A stretch of 64,000 nucleotides of DNA from Euclidia mi. Lineage: Eukaryota > Arthropoda > Insecta > Lepidoptera > Erebidae. Within the stretch, counting starts at the first letter, position 1. Each line of letters begins with the position of its first letter. Made by a program: the position numbers and the translations under genes. Location of the stretch: positions 18,363,326 to 18,427,325 of the forward strand of contig OX123182.2 in NCBI GenBank assembly GCA_944739405.2, given 5' to 3'. Of this stretch, positions 55,069-64,000 are shown piece after piece. The notes under the pieces were generated by a model, which saw nothing but the letters and a program-made list of their open reading frames with translations, made no database searches and was not told where the DNA came from.

Positions 55069-55280
55069 TATGTGTATTTTTAATGAAGGACCACGGCAGC
55101 TCGCTTAATTAGTATATAAGCACAATCGCACCTAATTAGTTAATTACTGTGACTAAAGGTGGCACCACTGTACATTTATTAAGTAAATTAAAAGCTCGTA
55201 TTTTTTAGATGAGTGTTTTGCAGATGGTATTTATTGTTGAGTGACTTGAAGGTTTTTTATGAGGGAAATTTGTTATGTAA

Positions 55281-55458
55281 CTAGCTGACCCGCCGAATTT
55301 CGTACCGCCATATTATGTATTATACATATTAACCTTCCTCTTGTATCATGCTATCTATAAAAAAAACCGCATGAAAATCCGTTGTGTAGTTTTAAAGATT
55401 TAAGCATACATAGGGACAGACAGTCAGAAGACAGACTTTGTTTTATACTATTTAGTGA
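55281..55458 (-). mobile_element. Non-autonomous Helitron (another family), complete
   Basis: 178 bp. Plus-strand left end CTAGCTGACCCGCC, right end TTTAGTGA then T; on its own strand TCACTAAATAG...GGCGGGTCAGCTAG. Inserted between A (55280) and T (55459). Contains 'cgcatgaaaatccgttgtgt', 'agacagtcagaagacaga'. No coding capacity. Confidence 0.85.
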
Positions 55459-55459
55459 T

Positions 55460-57004
55460 TATGTTGGTGATAAATCATTATTCTAGACTAACCTGAGGGA
55501 ACGACTATTAAAGTAGGTACCGTAGTATTTATGTAATAATTTTAAGAGTAGGTACCTACCAATCTAAGACTACATCATCAAATCCATATTTTTAACGTTA
55601 ACATAGAATTAATAGACGCATTTTTCGTTGATGCTATGCGAATGAATTTTTCAATCTGTTCTTAATTATTGTTTTCTTAAAGTACGAAATCGAACACTTA
55701 GCTTAGACAAGACCAAAATATTAAATATGTGAACTTTGTACAATTCAAAAAGAAAACTATCTGTGGTTCTAAAAACTACAAGCTGGCTAATTGGTATAAT
55801 AATATATAATATTTTAAATTTTTTGTTGGTCATGTACCTACAGTCAGAAGTTTACGCTTATGCCTACAATAAATTATGTCCGGGATTATACAAGTATTCG
55901 GAACCTAACCGTTGCGGTTCATGACGCAACGGCATGCATGTTGCTTTACGTCGATTTTTCTTTTTTTTCATTTTCCCGGGTCGAGTATGTCCATTCGTGG
56001 GACAATAAGTAAGACTCTTTCATCTATTATATGCTATGCATATAATATGCTTACTATCTTAAAATACTAGTCAAACTATTGGTTTTTATCACTTGTGAAA
56101 AGAAAATCCAAAAAAATACTAGTAGCCTATGCTGCCCGCGCTATTGCGTAGGTCGTACAACATGTATAATTTTTAACAAACATATAATTTACCTATTAAT
56201 TTCTTCTTCTAAGAAATCTTTATCTCTTTATTGCTGTTAAAGATAAGCAATAAAGAGCAAATGTTTTGTTTCGTCTTTTTAGTGCTATAATACCCCACAG
56301 ATATAGAAATTGAAAACAAATAGCTTTCTAAAATAAAAACCGACGAAAAACCAATCGAACAGTTTGATAAATCTCAGTAGGTAATAGAATTGACCAATCA
56401 CATTTATTAAAACCTGGAACCGAACACAATTCATAAGGACATTATCAATCAACGAAAAAAGGTTCTAAATAAAATAAATACAAATAAAAATAACAATCTA
56501 ATTGATTGGAAATAATAAGAGTTGACCGCAGCGTGTACACGGTTGGCGCAAATTGGCACAAACCACTACAACGGCGATGTAACTCCGCTATGATATATTG
56601 TTCATATTGGCCGCGGTGTTATTGCGGGTTTGACGTGTTTTTACAAACACTGGATACACAACACTGTGGGATTGGCACTATTGTTTGTTTAACGTTTCAT
56701 ACAAATTAAATGCTTTTAACAACATCTTACGCAAAATTTTGAATAGGTAGGCACCAACTTCATTTTGGAAGCAAATGGAGCTAAATTTAATATAGCTCCA
56801 TTATCATTATTTGAGTGTTTTTCGGTTTCATCTAAGACTCTCGCTTCGGAGCTTGGGGTCAAATTTGCCAGAATATTTGCTTTTCCATAGAGGGATAACG
56901 ATATTCTGTGGCTGGTTTTAGTATATTCAAGATTGTTAAAGAGAGCTTAACGTGTTCGCAGGGGCACGGATCAAACATTGATTAAAATTTCAATACGCAC
57001 ATAG
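55460..57004. other. No gene seen
   Basis: AT-rich. Small plus frames at 55736-55924 and 56506-56709 have no domains or repeats. Confidence 0.55.
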
Positions 57005-57405
57005 TGTGACGTCGCGCCCCGGCGCCCGCGAGCCTAGCTACGAGTGACGCACAGCAGTGGGCCGCCCCCTCGCCCACTCCTCCTCGCCGGTCTTATAAAT
57101 AGCGGGGACACACGAGGTTTCGCTCCCTTTTGCGCCGGCCAACACGACCAAAGCTGAATACCCCATCCGAAGACCTGTGAAGTGCCAACGTACCACGCCC
57201 TGGATAATTGTCTCATCGGCTAATCTCAAGTGTCAGTTTTTTTGTATAATTAAAGCCATTGTGTAACTGGAATATAACGCGAGTTTAAACCTTCCTGGTG
57301 ATATTTTTTATTTATTTCCCGTAAGTCGACCTAATTATCTCTCTTTAATTGCTCGGCGAGTGATCGATCCCGGCTACCCCGTGGAAATCAATCACTCGTG
57401 CGACA
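57005..57405 (+). repeat. 5' LTR
   Basis: Starts TGTGACGTCGCG and ends ...TGCGACA just before the primer binding site, about 401 bp, TG...CA bounded. The start repeats at 63864. The first 140 bp are GC-rich and end in a promoter; an ATTAAA at about 57248 may serve as poly(A) signal. Confidence 0.88.
57094..57100 (+). promoter_or_regulatory. LTR TATA box
   Basis: TATAAAT in 'ggtcttataaatagcgggga', following a GC-rich stretch. Transcription would start roughly 25-30 bp downstream. The same sequence is present in the 3' LTR at 63953. Confidence 0.75.
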
Positions 57406-57420
57406 TTGGCGCCCAATAGA
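57406..57420 (+). promoter_or_regulatory. Primer binding site
   Basis: After the LTR end comes T then TGGCGCCCAATAGA. The first ten bases fit the 3' end of a lysine tRNA (..GGGCGCCA); beyond that the match weakens. The primer tRNA is inferred. Confidence 0.65.
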
Positions 57421-57878
57421 ATTTTTAATTACATTTTTAAAACGTAAGTTGGCACTTTACAGGTGAGTGAAATAATTTATTTTTCTCTTGTATATTTTTC
57501 TCCTGTGTGTGCATATATTCTGGTGTGGTGAATTGCGTACGGGTAAAGTTTCTATCTATTTTGGTTGGCCATAAGCAATTTAACTGTGTAAATAACATAA
57601 CGGTGATTTAATTAACGTCGGTCTAAAATCACGTTCCACCGCGGGCAGCGTGTCGAGCCGCCAACCGGTTCTAACCGCTTAGCCGTTGAACTAACGAGCC
57701 TCGTGTTCGCGAAAAAATATTGTGATTCAACCTTTGAGTGACCTTTAAGAAATTTTTTTTAATCCTTTACCAATCATCACACCATTGTATAATTTAGTGC
57801 ATTTCAGCTTTTTTTAGCACGGTATTCGATTTTCTTGCGATATTTAATTTTTTTTCTAGTGCTGGCGTAAATACTTAG
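57421..57878 (+). other. Retrotransposon 5' leader
   Basis: Untranslated leader between primer site and gag, presumably holding packaging signals. A GC-rich part at 57640-57715 contains 'ccaaccggttctaaccgctt', whose complement looks faintly tRNA-like; I give it no function. Confidence 0.6.
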
Positions 57879-59198
57879 ATGTTTTATTATTGTTTTGTAA
57901 TAATGGCTTACATTATAAATTTCTCATTATTAACTAAAGCGGAATTAGAATATGAGACCACAATACGCGGCGTTTCAAAGCCTGACGATCCCCGAAAACA
58001 AATCGCTAAACTTTCAGTTAAAACTCCCTCAGAGGATATATTATCTTCACCCTTCCCACCAGAGGAGGATGTGGCAGAAGTGCAAAAGTCGCTATTAAGA
58101 TCAACTAAACACTTATCTATGTTGGAAGCAAACTATACTTCCGAGCTTCAACAGAAGGTCGAAACCGTGCTACACCATTGTTTTTATCGACTGAATAGGG
58201 TGGATACCGGCAGTCTGGATATTAAAAAAATTGAGTCTGTGTGGAATAAATTTAATGACTTATATGCGAAATTACAATTAATCACGAGCCGTAGTTCGCG
58301 GTCGGATTGCTCAGTGGCAGAAGGAAACACTTCCTATAATTACGACCGTAAGCTTTTTTCGGAATTAGGTAAATTCAAATTTAACGGTAAATCATGTGTA
58401 AGATCCTTTATCGAAATAATTGATGAATGTATGTCCTGTAGATCTATTCCACACGACAAGATGGTGTCTTTCGCTTTTGAAATATTTTCGGGTGACGCAT
58501 TAGTTTGGTATCGTTCTGTTAAAAATAATGTAAAGACTTGGTTAGAACTTTGCGAACTTTTGAAACGAGATTTTAGTCCGCATAACTACGATTATCGGCT
58601 TATGACGGAGATTCGTCAGCGCTCACAGGGCGAAAACGAATCAATAACTATTTACGTGGCAAAAATGCACGGTCTGTTTTCGCGACTTAGTTCTCCTATC
58701 GCTGATTCGGAGAAGCTAGAAATTTTACTAAATAATATTAGACCTTGTTACACTAATTGTCTGCTCACTGCAAAGGTTGTTGATGTTGATAGTCTGGTCG
58801 AAGTTTGTCGTCTTTTCGAAAATTACCAAAGTCGCAGTAAGCAATTTTCTGAACCCCCTAAAGTTTCAAAGAATACTGTAGCACCCGATCTAGCGTATAA
58901 TTATCCGTTTTCTAATTTTTCTTCAAACAAAAATGTTTACAATCATAATCACTTCAATAAATATAACTCTGTCGCTGATACATCGAGATACAAGTCTGTA
59001 CCACAAGTTAACGCCGTATCGAGTACTTCTAATATAAATAAAAAATTTTGCGTGCGTTGTAGATGCAATTCGCACTCATTACATAATTGCCGTCAGCCAC
59101 ACTACCTAATCTGTTTTAAGTGCGGCACAAAGGGTTTCAAGGTGTCAGACTGCCCCAATTGTAAATCTAAGTCGACCCCTACAGTTTCAAAAAACTAG
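57879..59198 (+). CDS. gag: Gag
   Basis: Structural protein of 439 codons. ATG at 57879; a second in-frame ATG at 57903 has the cleaner context (aataATGg) and may be the true start. The middle (about residues 160-320) has the hydrophobic pattern of a retrotransposon capsid ('LVWYRSVKNNVKTWLELCEL', 'DYRLMTEIRQRSQGENESI'). Two zinc knuckles follow: C391-C394-H399-C404, a regular CX2CX4HX4C, and C412-C415-F420-C425, where the histidine is a phenylalanine. The stop TAG (59196) comes right after the slippery heptamer. It would bind the genomic RNA and assemble the particle. Confidence 0.92.
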   Translation: MFYYCFVIMAYIINFSLLTKAELEYETTIRGVSKPDDPRKQIAKLSVKTPSEDILSSPFPPEEDVAEVQKSLLRSTKHLSMLEANYTSELQQKVETVLHHCFYRLNRVDTGSLDIKKIESVWNKFNDLYAKLQLITSRSSRSDCSVAEGNTSYNYDRKLFSELGKFKFNGKSCVRSFIEIIDECMSCRSIPHDKMVSFAFEIFSGDALVWYRSVKNNVKTWLELCELLKRDFSPHNYDYRLMTEIRQRSQGENESITIYVAKMHGLFSRLSSPIADSEKLEILLNNIRPCYTNCLLTAKVVDVDSLVEVCRLFENYQSRSKQFSEPPKVSKNTVAPDLAYNYPFSNFSSNKNVYNHNHFNKYNSVADTSRYKSVPQVNAVSSTSNINKKFCVRCRCNSHSLHNCRQPHYLICFKCGTKGFKVSDCPNCKSKSTPTVSKN

Positions 59199-62182
59199 TT
59201 AACAAGGATTGTGGAAAATCAAATTATACAACTAATTGTAATAAAACAGAGTGGAATAATTGGTTGAACTTTTTAAAAAAATTCTTTAGTAGCTATCATA
59301 TATCCTCAATCCGTAATTCTAAAGTAGAATATTTAGCTTACGTTACTCTAAAATTAAACGGAATACCTACCACTGGTCTTTTAGATTCTGGATCTTGCGT
59401 TACAATTTTAGGTAATAATTTGCATAACTTATTTTTGAAAGACGATGTTTTGGATAAATCGAAACCTTTAAGGTTAATAACAGCTGGCGGCGAACGATTT
59501 GAGTCTTTGGGATCGGTGTTTCTACCCTTTGAGTTTCAGGATAAATTTATTAACTTAGAAGTTCATGTTGTACCTGGGATTCAAAATTCCCTTATCCTTG
59601 GCATGGATTTTTGGCGAAGCTTTGGCCTATTTCCTAACAAATTAGAGTCTGTTTTGATTGTGAACAAGTCTGACGCTCAAGTAATGGAGTTGCAGGCAGT
59701 TCCCCCTACACATCTTGTTTCTTATGATCATCTTACAGTCGACCAGAGAGCTACCGCTGACAACATTATTTCTAAATTTACCGATATTTCATACGAGAAG
59801 CGGGGTCTCGGTTGCACAAATATTATTTCTCATTCAATTGATACAGGTGATTGCCCCCCTATTCGGCAAAGATTTAATCGCATGTCTCCCGATAAACAAA
59901 GAATTTTAATAAAGCATCTTGACGACATGCTCTCAGAGGATGTTGTTGAACGATGTGAAAGCCCGTGGTCAAACCCGGTCATTTTGACCCCTAAGAAGAA
60001 TGGTGAACTGCGTTTCTGTTTGGACAGTCGTAAATTAAATTCCGTTACAAAAAAAGATGCTTATAGCTTGCCTTATATTTCGGAAATTTTAGATAATCTG
60101 AGAGATGCTAAATACTTGTCTAGTTTAGATTTGTCTAAATCTTTTTGGCAAACATTAATTAAAGAAGAGGACCGTTGCAAAACAGCCTTTTATATTCCTA
60201 CGCGTGGCACATTTCAATTCAAAAGAATGCCCTTCGGTCTTACGAATGCGCCAGCTACTCAACAACGATTAGTTGATATTTTATTTTACGGTCCAGAATT
60301 TGAAAATAAGGTTTTCTGTTTTATCGATGACATAATCTGTATAACGTCCAGCTTCAACGAGCATATTAATCTTTTATTACGCATTCTTAATAAACTAAAA
60401 AGCGCTAATTTAACAATTAATCTCGAAAAATGTAAATTTTTTAGAGATAAACTAAAATATTTAGGCTATGTTGTCGACTCTAGTGGATTGCATCCCGATC
60501 CGGATAAAGTAAATTCAATGAAAAATTATCCCACTCCTTCTAATAGAAAAGAAGTACGTCGATTTTTAGGCGCAGCCTCGTGGTACAGGCGTTTTATACC
60601 GAATTTTAGCTCTATTGCTGCACCCTTAAATAAGTTAACATCTCAAAGTAAAAACGCACCTCCATTCTGTTGGACGACAGAGGCTAATGAGGCGTTTAAT
60701 AACCTAAAGAATTGTTTGATTTCCTCCTCGGTGTTGGCTTGTCCTGACTACTCGCAACCTTTTGAAATACACTCAGATGCTAGCGATTTTGGCCTTGGCG
60801 CGATCCTCTGTCAAAGGTTAAATGGTGAGGAAAGAGTCATAGCGTACTATAGCAAATCACTCACTAAGCAAGAAAAAAATTACAGTGCCACAGAGCGCGA
60901 GGCCCTGGCTGTTCTTTCTGCTATAGAACACTGGCGTTGTTATGTTCAAAATGGTAAAAAGTTTATTGTTTACACAGATCACGCTGCTTTGAAATGGTTC
61001 TTGACCTTAAATAACCCTACTGGCCGGTTAGCCAGATGGGGAGTTCGCTTATCTTCCTATAATTTCGAAATACGTCATCGTCGGGGTTCCGATAACGTTT
61101 TACCTGATTTTCTGTCTCGCTCTTTACCCGTTTCTGCTATTGCTAATGATATAAATATAGATATTAATTCTAATCAGAATTTACCAGTTTCTACTAATGA
61201 TCCTTGGTATTTAAATATCTATAAAGGCCGTTTAAGTTCTCCGACTTCCTTTGTTAACTATCAAGTAATAAACAATAAATTGTATTGTTTTAAAAAAACA
61301 TTAAACCCTCTCACTAGAGAATTTCAATGGAAAGAGGTTATTCCGTCTGACCAAAGAAATGACATTCTAAGGGAGAATCATTCTTCGCCCACTGCTGGAC
61401 ATCTGGGTATTTTTAAGACATACAAACGTCTTGCACTTAATTACTTTTGGCCTGGTATGTACACCGATGTTGTCAAGTTTGTCAGTTCATGTGAACCTTG
61501 TATCACCCATAAACACCAAAATCACCCAAATTTAGGTCTAATGGGAAAACCCAAATCATGTCAAAAGCCCTTTCAGACGATTAGTATTGATTTGTTTGGT
61601 CCATTGCCTCCCAGCAGAAAACAAAACACTTTTATGTTTGTGGTCAGTTGTTGTTTCTCTAAATATTGTTTACTTTTCCCCATTAAACGGGCAACTGCAG
61701 AAGTGATAACAAAAATTCTAGAGGAAAATGTATTTTTGGTGCATGGAATTCCATCTACTATTGTTTTGGATAACGGTAAACAATTTATTAGCGCAACCTT
61801 TAAAAGTATGTTGTCAAAATATAAAATTCCAAATTTGCATTTTACACCGTTGTATACTCCCCACGTTTACTCAGTTGAACGTTACAACAAAACCATTATG
61901 ACAGCTATTTCAACTTTCATAGAATCTGATCATCGAATCTGGGACACTCTAATCACCAAAGTTCAATTCGCCCTTAACTGCGCAGTTAGTGAGGTTACTG
62001 GTTATTCTCCTAATTTCCTTGTTTTTGGTAGGGAGGTCATAACATGTGGTTCTCAGTATATTGACAAGGAATTTAATTCCAATATGGTGCTTGAACCACG
62101 GGACGGCTATGCCGAAACTTTAGGCTACTTATCTTCTATTTTCGAGAAGGTACATTCAGCTCTGTTGTCGGCCCACCAATGA
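59171..62182 (+). CDS. pol: Pol polyprotein (protease, RT, RNase H, integrase), cut short by TGA
   Basis: No ATG opens this frame; the first usable codon without frameshifting would be TTG at 59264, so expression as Gag-Pol is likely. Counting from 59264: aspartic protease 'GLLDSGSCVTILG' (Asp41); RT with 'LRFCLDSRKLN', 'FKRMPFGLTNAP' and catalytic 'FIDD' (353-356, where Y/F.DD is usual); RNase H 'HSDASDFGLGAIL' (Asp about 505) and 'YTDHAALKWFL'; integrase with an HHCC finger ('ENHSSPTAGHLG', 'CEPC', about 705-746) and the DDE triad: Asp about 776 ('SIDLFGPL'), Asp about 836 ('LDNGKQF'), Glu about 872 ('SVERYNK'), a 35-residue D-E gap. The TGA at 62180 stops it before the integrase C-terminal region. 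Confidence 0.92.
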   Translation, partial: VDPYSFKKLVNKDCGKSNYTTNCNKTEWNNWLNFLKKFFSSYHISSIRNSKVEYLAYVTLKLNGIPTTGLLDSGSCVTILGNNLHNLFLKDDVLDKSKPLRLITAGGERFESLGSVFLPFEFQDKFINLEVHVVPGIQNSLILGMDFWRSFGLFPNKLESVLIVNKSDAQVMELQAVPPTHLVSYDHLTVDQRATADNIISKFTDISYEKRGLGCTNIISHSIDTGDCPPIRQRFNRMSPDKQRILIKHLDDMLSEDVVERCESPWSNPVILTPKKNGELRFCLDSRKLNSVTKKDAYSLPYISEILDNLRDAKYLSSLDLSKSFWQTLIKEEDRCKTAFYIPTRGTFQFKRMPFGLTNAPATQQRLVDILFYGPEFENKVFCFIDDIICITSSFNEHINLLLRILNKLKSANLTINLEKCKFFRDKLKYLGYVVDSSGLHPDPDKVNSMKNYPTPSNRKEVRRFLGAASWYRRFIPNFSSIAAPLNKLTSQSKNAPPFCWTTEANEAFNNLKNCLISSSVLACPDYSQPFEIHSDASDFGLGAILCQRLNGEERVIAYYSKSLTKQEKNYSATEREALAVLSAIEHWRCYVQNGKKFIVYTDHAALKWFLTLNNPTGRLARWGVRLSSYNFEIRHRRGSDNVLPDFLSRSLPVSAIANDINIDINSNQNLPVSTNDPWYLNIYKGRLSSPTSFVNYQVINNKLYCFKKTLNPLTREFQWKEVIPSDQRNDILRENHSSPTAGHLGIFKTYKRLALNYFWPGMYTDVVKFVSSCEPCITHKHQNHPNLGLMGKPKSCQKPFQTISIDLFGPLPPSRKQNTFMFVVSCCFSKYCLLFPIKRATAEVITKILEENVFLVHGIPSTIVLDNGKQFISATFKSMLSKYKIPNLHFTPLYTPHVYSVERYNKTIMTAISTFIESDHRIWDTLITKVQFALNCAVSEVTGYSPNFLVFGREVITCGSQYIDKEFNSNMVLEPRDGYAETLGYLSSIFEKVHSALLSAHQ
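59189..59195 (+). promoter_or_regulatory. -1 ribosomal frameshift site A-AAA-AAC
   Basis: In the gag frame the last codons are TCA AAA AAC TAG, giving the heptamer A AAA AAC, one of the classical -1 slippery sites. Pol lies in the -1 frame, and that frame is open from 59171 straight into the protease. A short downstream pairing (tagtt 59196-59200 with aacta 59230-59234) is weak; a stronger stimulator was not identified. Confidence 0.8.
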
Positions 62183-62428
62183 AATTGTTCATCTTATAAT
62201 CTTCGCCGTAAACCGGCAGAATTCAATGTCGGTGATATAGTTTGGCGCAGAACGTTTCTACTTAGTGACAAGGATAAATACTTTAGCAAGAAATTGGCGC
62301 CTAAATTTATTAAATGTAAGATTGCCTCAAAAAAGTCACCTCTAGTATACAAACTTAACGACATGGCCGGAAAACCTTTAGGCGAATGGCACATCAAGGA
62401 TTTAAAGTTGATTAATTACAAAGAATAA
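62183..62428 (+). pseudogene. Remainder of the pol frame after the TGA
   Basis: The same frame stays open for 81 more codons to TAA at 62426. It holds 'FNVGDIVWRRTF', a motif like the beta-barrel start of gypsy integrase C-terminal domains ('GD.VW.r...'), so the TGA is most simply a disabling point mutation. Read-through of a single stop is an alternative. The minus frame 62194-62397 is its shadow. Confidence 0.8.
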
Positions 62429-63849
62429 TAAAAGTATAAAAACAACAATGTAAGACGCATATCTATGCGGAGTTATAATTGCCTGCATAATTATTTGTGA
62501 AGGCCAACAATGGTTCTTTTGTTTTCGAGTCGAAGCTCACATGATAATGCATTGTGTTGTACGGGCCAACGACCGTACAGTTGCCGCGGTCAGCATTTTA
62601 CGCCAAACGTGACAATTTGTAACATCTATAAAATCAGTTCACTTTCAGCAAGCGTATCGTGTACTCATAAGCATTTTAACGTATCAATCATTTAATCATA
62701 ATTTAGCATAGTTTATCAAGTTTATACTTTGCGGTTACCAATAAATAACTGTTCAAGTTATACCATCTATCATTTCTATCTATCAATTATCAAGAAGTGT
62801 ACGTTGCCCGTACAGTGTTGTGTTAATGATTTATGTAAACATGCTAACATAAAATGAATAAATGTTTCAGTTATAAATTGTAATAAAGTTTATTACATGT
62901 AATATTGTTACAAAGAATCTGTTGTTTATCTAACTATCAGTTATGGCTCAGTGGTTAAAAAGTTGTTGTCGGATCGGTCTGTGGTTCGATTCTCGCATGT
63001 GTATTTTCTTTCCGCAAATCTATTTGTTGAAATGCATCTTGATTGGCGTATTGTTTTTCGCCGTGCCTTGTTCTGAAGTTCTGTTGTTATTCTTAATTCT
63101 GTATAAATTCCATAATCAAATTGTTATTATAGGTACTTTATAAACATACAGGGTGATTAACCGTGCGTCGCGAGCTCGGAACAGTCGAATAGTACCTACC
63201 ATTTAGATCGTACCTACCTAGTTGTCGTTATGACGCACGCGCGTTCACTCAGCGACGCGCCGATAAATTAATGCCTAACTAATGATTCACCATTGTTTAC
63301 ATTCAAAAGGTGTTTACTGGTCGTGTTGTAGTTATCAATTAGAGCAAAATATTTATTAATTGAGCGGTCCGGTCGTGTCTGCGGCTTATATTATTTTTGT
63401 TCATCTTTACGAAAAATCTATTGTTATACCTAACTATATTCAAAAAGTTGACTTATCTAGTGGCAAAGGCCGAACCCAAGATTTATAAGTCGTAGGGCTA
63501 GATCAAGTTTCTTATATCTACGAATCATTATTACCTAATAATTACCCTAAGCGCTTCTCCATAGATTGTTATCTTTAATATTAAGCTATTACACTGGACT
63601 CGGCATTTACATGTAGGTATGTGTGATGAATGATGAATGATAAATGTTTATGTTCAAATTCAGACTGCCGTTGTACGCGTGAAGAATGCAAGCGTGGGTC
63701 ATTATTATTTAGGTCTCCTAATTAGCGTATAGGGTTGTCACTTGTTCAAGGTACTCATGCCCTTGTTTTCTCTAATTTCAGGGAGTATCTTCAGGGCTGC
63801 TACGCCCGTTGGGCTAGGGAATTTTCCTTAGGGAAAATCCCGGCCTAAC
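62429..63849 (+). other. Long 3' untranslated region, no env
   Basis: About 1.4 kb without a membrane-protein-like or other recognisable frame; frames at 62510 and 62943 (61 and 66 codons) have no motif. At 62941-63000 'tggctcagtggttaaaa' and 'ggttcgattctcgc' look like tRNA boxes A and B, perhaps an old SINE head inserted in the element. At 63147 'tacagggtg' resembles the ends of the TA-type elements seen elsewhere. Confidence 0.55.
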
Positions 63850-63863
63850 GGGGGGGGGGGGGG
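63849..63863 (+). promoter_or_regulatory. Polypurine tract
   Basis: A run of about 14 G directly before the 3' LTR start TGTGATG, the expected position of the plus-strand primer. A pure G run is unusual; most tracts mix A and G. It may also reflect slippage or assembly length uncertainty. Confidence 0.7.
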
Positions 63864-64000
63864 TGTGATGTCGCGCCCCGGCGCCCGCGAGCCTAGCTAC
63901 GAGTGACGCACAGCAGTGGGCCGCCCCCTCGCCCACTCCTCCTCGCCGGTCTTATAAATAGCGGGGACAAACGAGGTTTCGCTCCCTTTTGCGCCGGCCA
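63864..64000 (+). repeat. 3' LTR, first 137 bp
   Basis: Matches 57005-57141 with few differences (t for c at 63869, a for c near 63969). The rest is beyond the window. Confidence 0.92.

Larger units (their letters stand above)
57005..64000 (+). mobile_element. Ty3/gypsy LTR retrotransposon, nearly complete (runs off right edge)
   Basis: 5' LTR, primer binding site, gag, pol in the order protease-RT-RNase H-integrase, a polypurine tract and the first 137 bp of the 3' LTR. The order with integrase last defines the Ty3/gypsy group. No env-like frame lies between pol and the 3' LTR. Visible LTR parts differ at few positions (for example c/t at the sixth base), suggesting a fairly recent insertion. 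The left flank is 'cgcacatag'; the target duplication cannot be checked because the right end is outside the window. Confidence 0.93.

Noticed and set aside
57642..57715. tRNA-like sequence on the minus strand of the retrotransposon leader
   Set aside because: Only a D-arm-like word is present; no paired acceptor stem or T arm.
62510..63143. Env gene of an errantivirus-like element
   Set aside because: No frame over 66 codons, no signal peptide or transmembrane segment, no splice structure visible.

Overview
The window looks like moth or butterfly (Lepidoptera) genomic DNA: AT-rich, with no bacterial-style operons and no host protein-coding gene that I can support. It is almost entirely transposable-element sequence. 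The lineage call rests on element types that are familiar from Lepidoptera: short Helitrons ending in CTAG, a Dong/R4-type LINE sitting at TAA repeats, several tRNA-headed SINE families, and LINE 3' ends with TGATGA-type tails. The species cannot be named from the sequence.

Layout. 1-13.9 kb: AT-rich repeat debris, a PIF/Harbinger-like MITE (3.3 kb), an 80-bp AT microsatellite (5.4 kb), a stretch shaped like a heat-shock promoter on the minus strand (6.55-6.9 kb), RTE-type LINE 3' scraps (8.7-9.4 kb) and a long inverted-arm MITE (11.1 kb). 14-21.4 kb: tRNA-headed SINEs, a SINE inside a Helitron-like repeat, three copies of a tRNA-like repeat with a normal cloverleaf but an 18-nt anticodon loop, and two copies of an ~800-bp repeat carrying a conserved, unrecognised reading frame; a Tc1-like transposase relic lies at 20.5 kb. 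22-29 kb: three decayed Dong/R4-type LINE copies. 29-37 kb: Helitron copies, one holding a GC-rich insertion, more tRNA-like repeats, palindromic MITEs, and the first copy of a ~1.9-kb duplicated block. 38-44 kb: SINEs, RTE scraps, and a dead FLYWCH/MULE transposase gene interrupted by a MITE and by a Helitron. 44-57 kb: sparse repeats, the second duplicated block (filled by a piggyBac-like element at TTAA), and a 616-bp foldback element. 57.0-64 kb: a nearly complete Ty3/gypsy LTR retrotransposon running off the right edge.

The only long intact reading frames belong to the LTR element: gag, then pol (protease, reverse transcriptase, RNase H, integrase) in the -1 frame. A classical A-AAA-AAC slippery heptamer lies directly before the gag stop, so pol is probably made as a Gag-Pol fusion. 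A TGA codon cuts off the last ~82 codons of pol, so this copy is probably impaired. No env-like frame is visible.

The main value of the window is its nested structure. Several insertions can be dated relative to each other and checked against an uninterrupted host sequence: the Helitron in the MULE gene (precise A|T insertion, frame resumes across it), the piggyBac-like element (empty site present in the sister block), the GC-rich insertion in a Helitron (6-bp target duplication) and an insertion in a tRNA-like repeat (11-bp target duplication). I did not find a new cellular system, CRISPR array or standard tRNA gene. The least explained items are the tRNA-like repeat family and the repeat with the conserved unknown frame.
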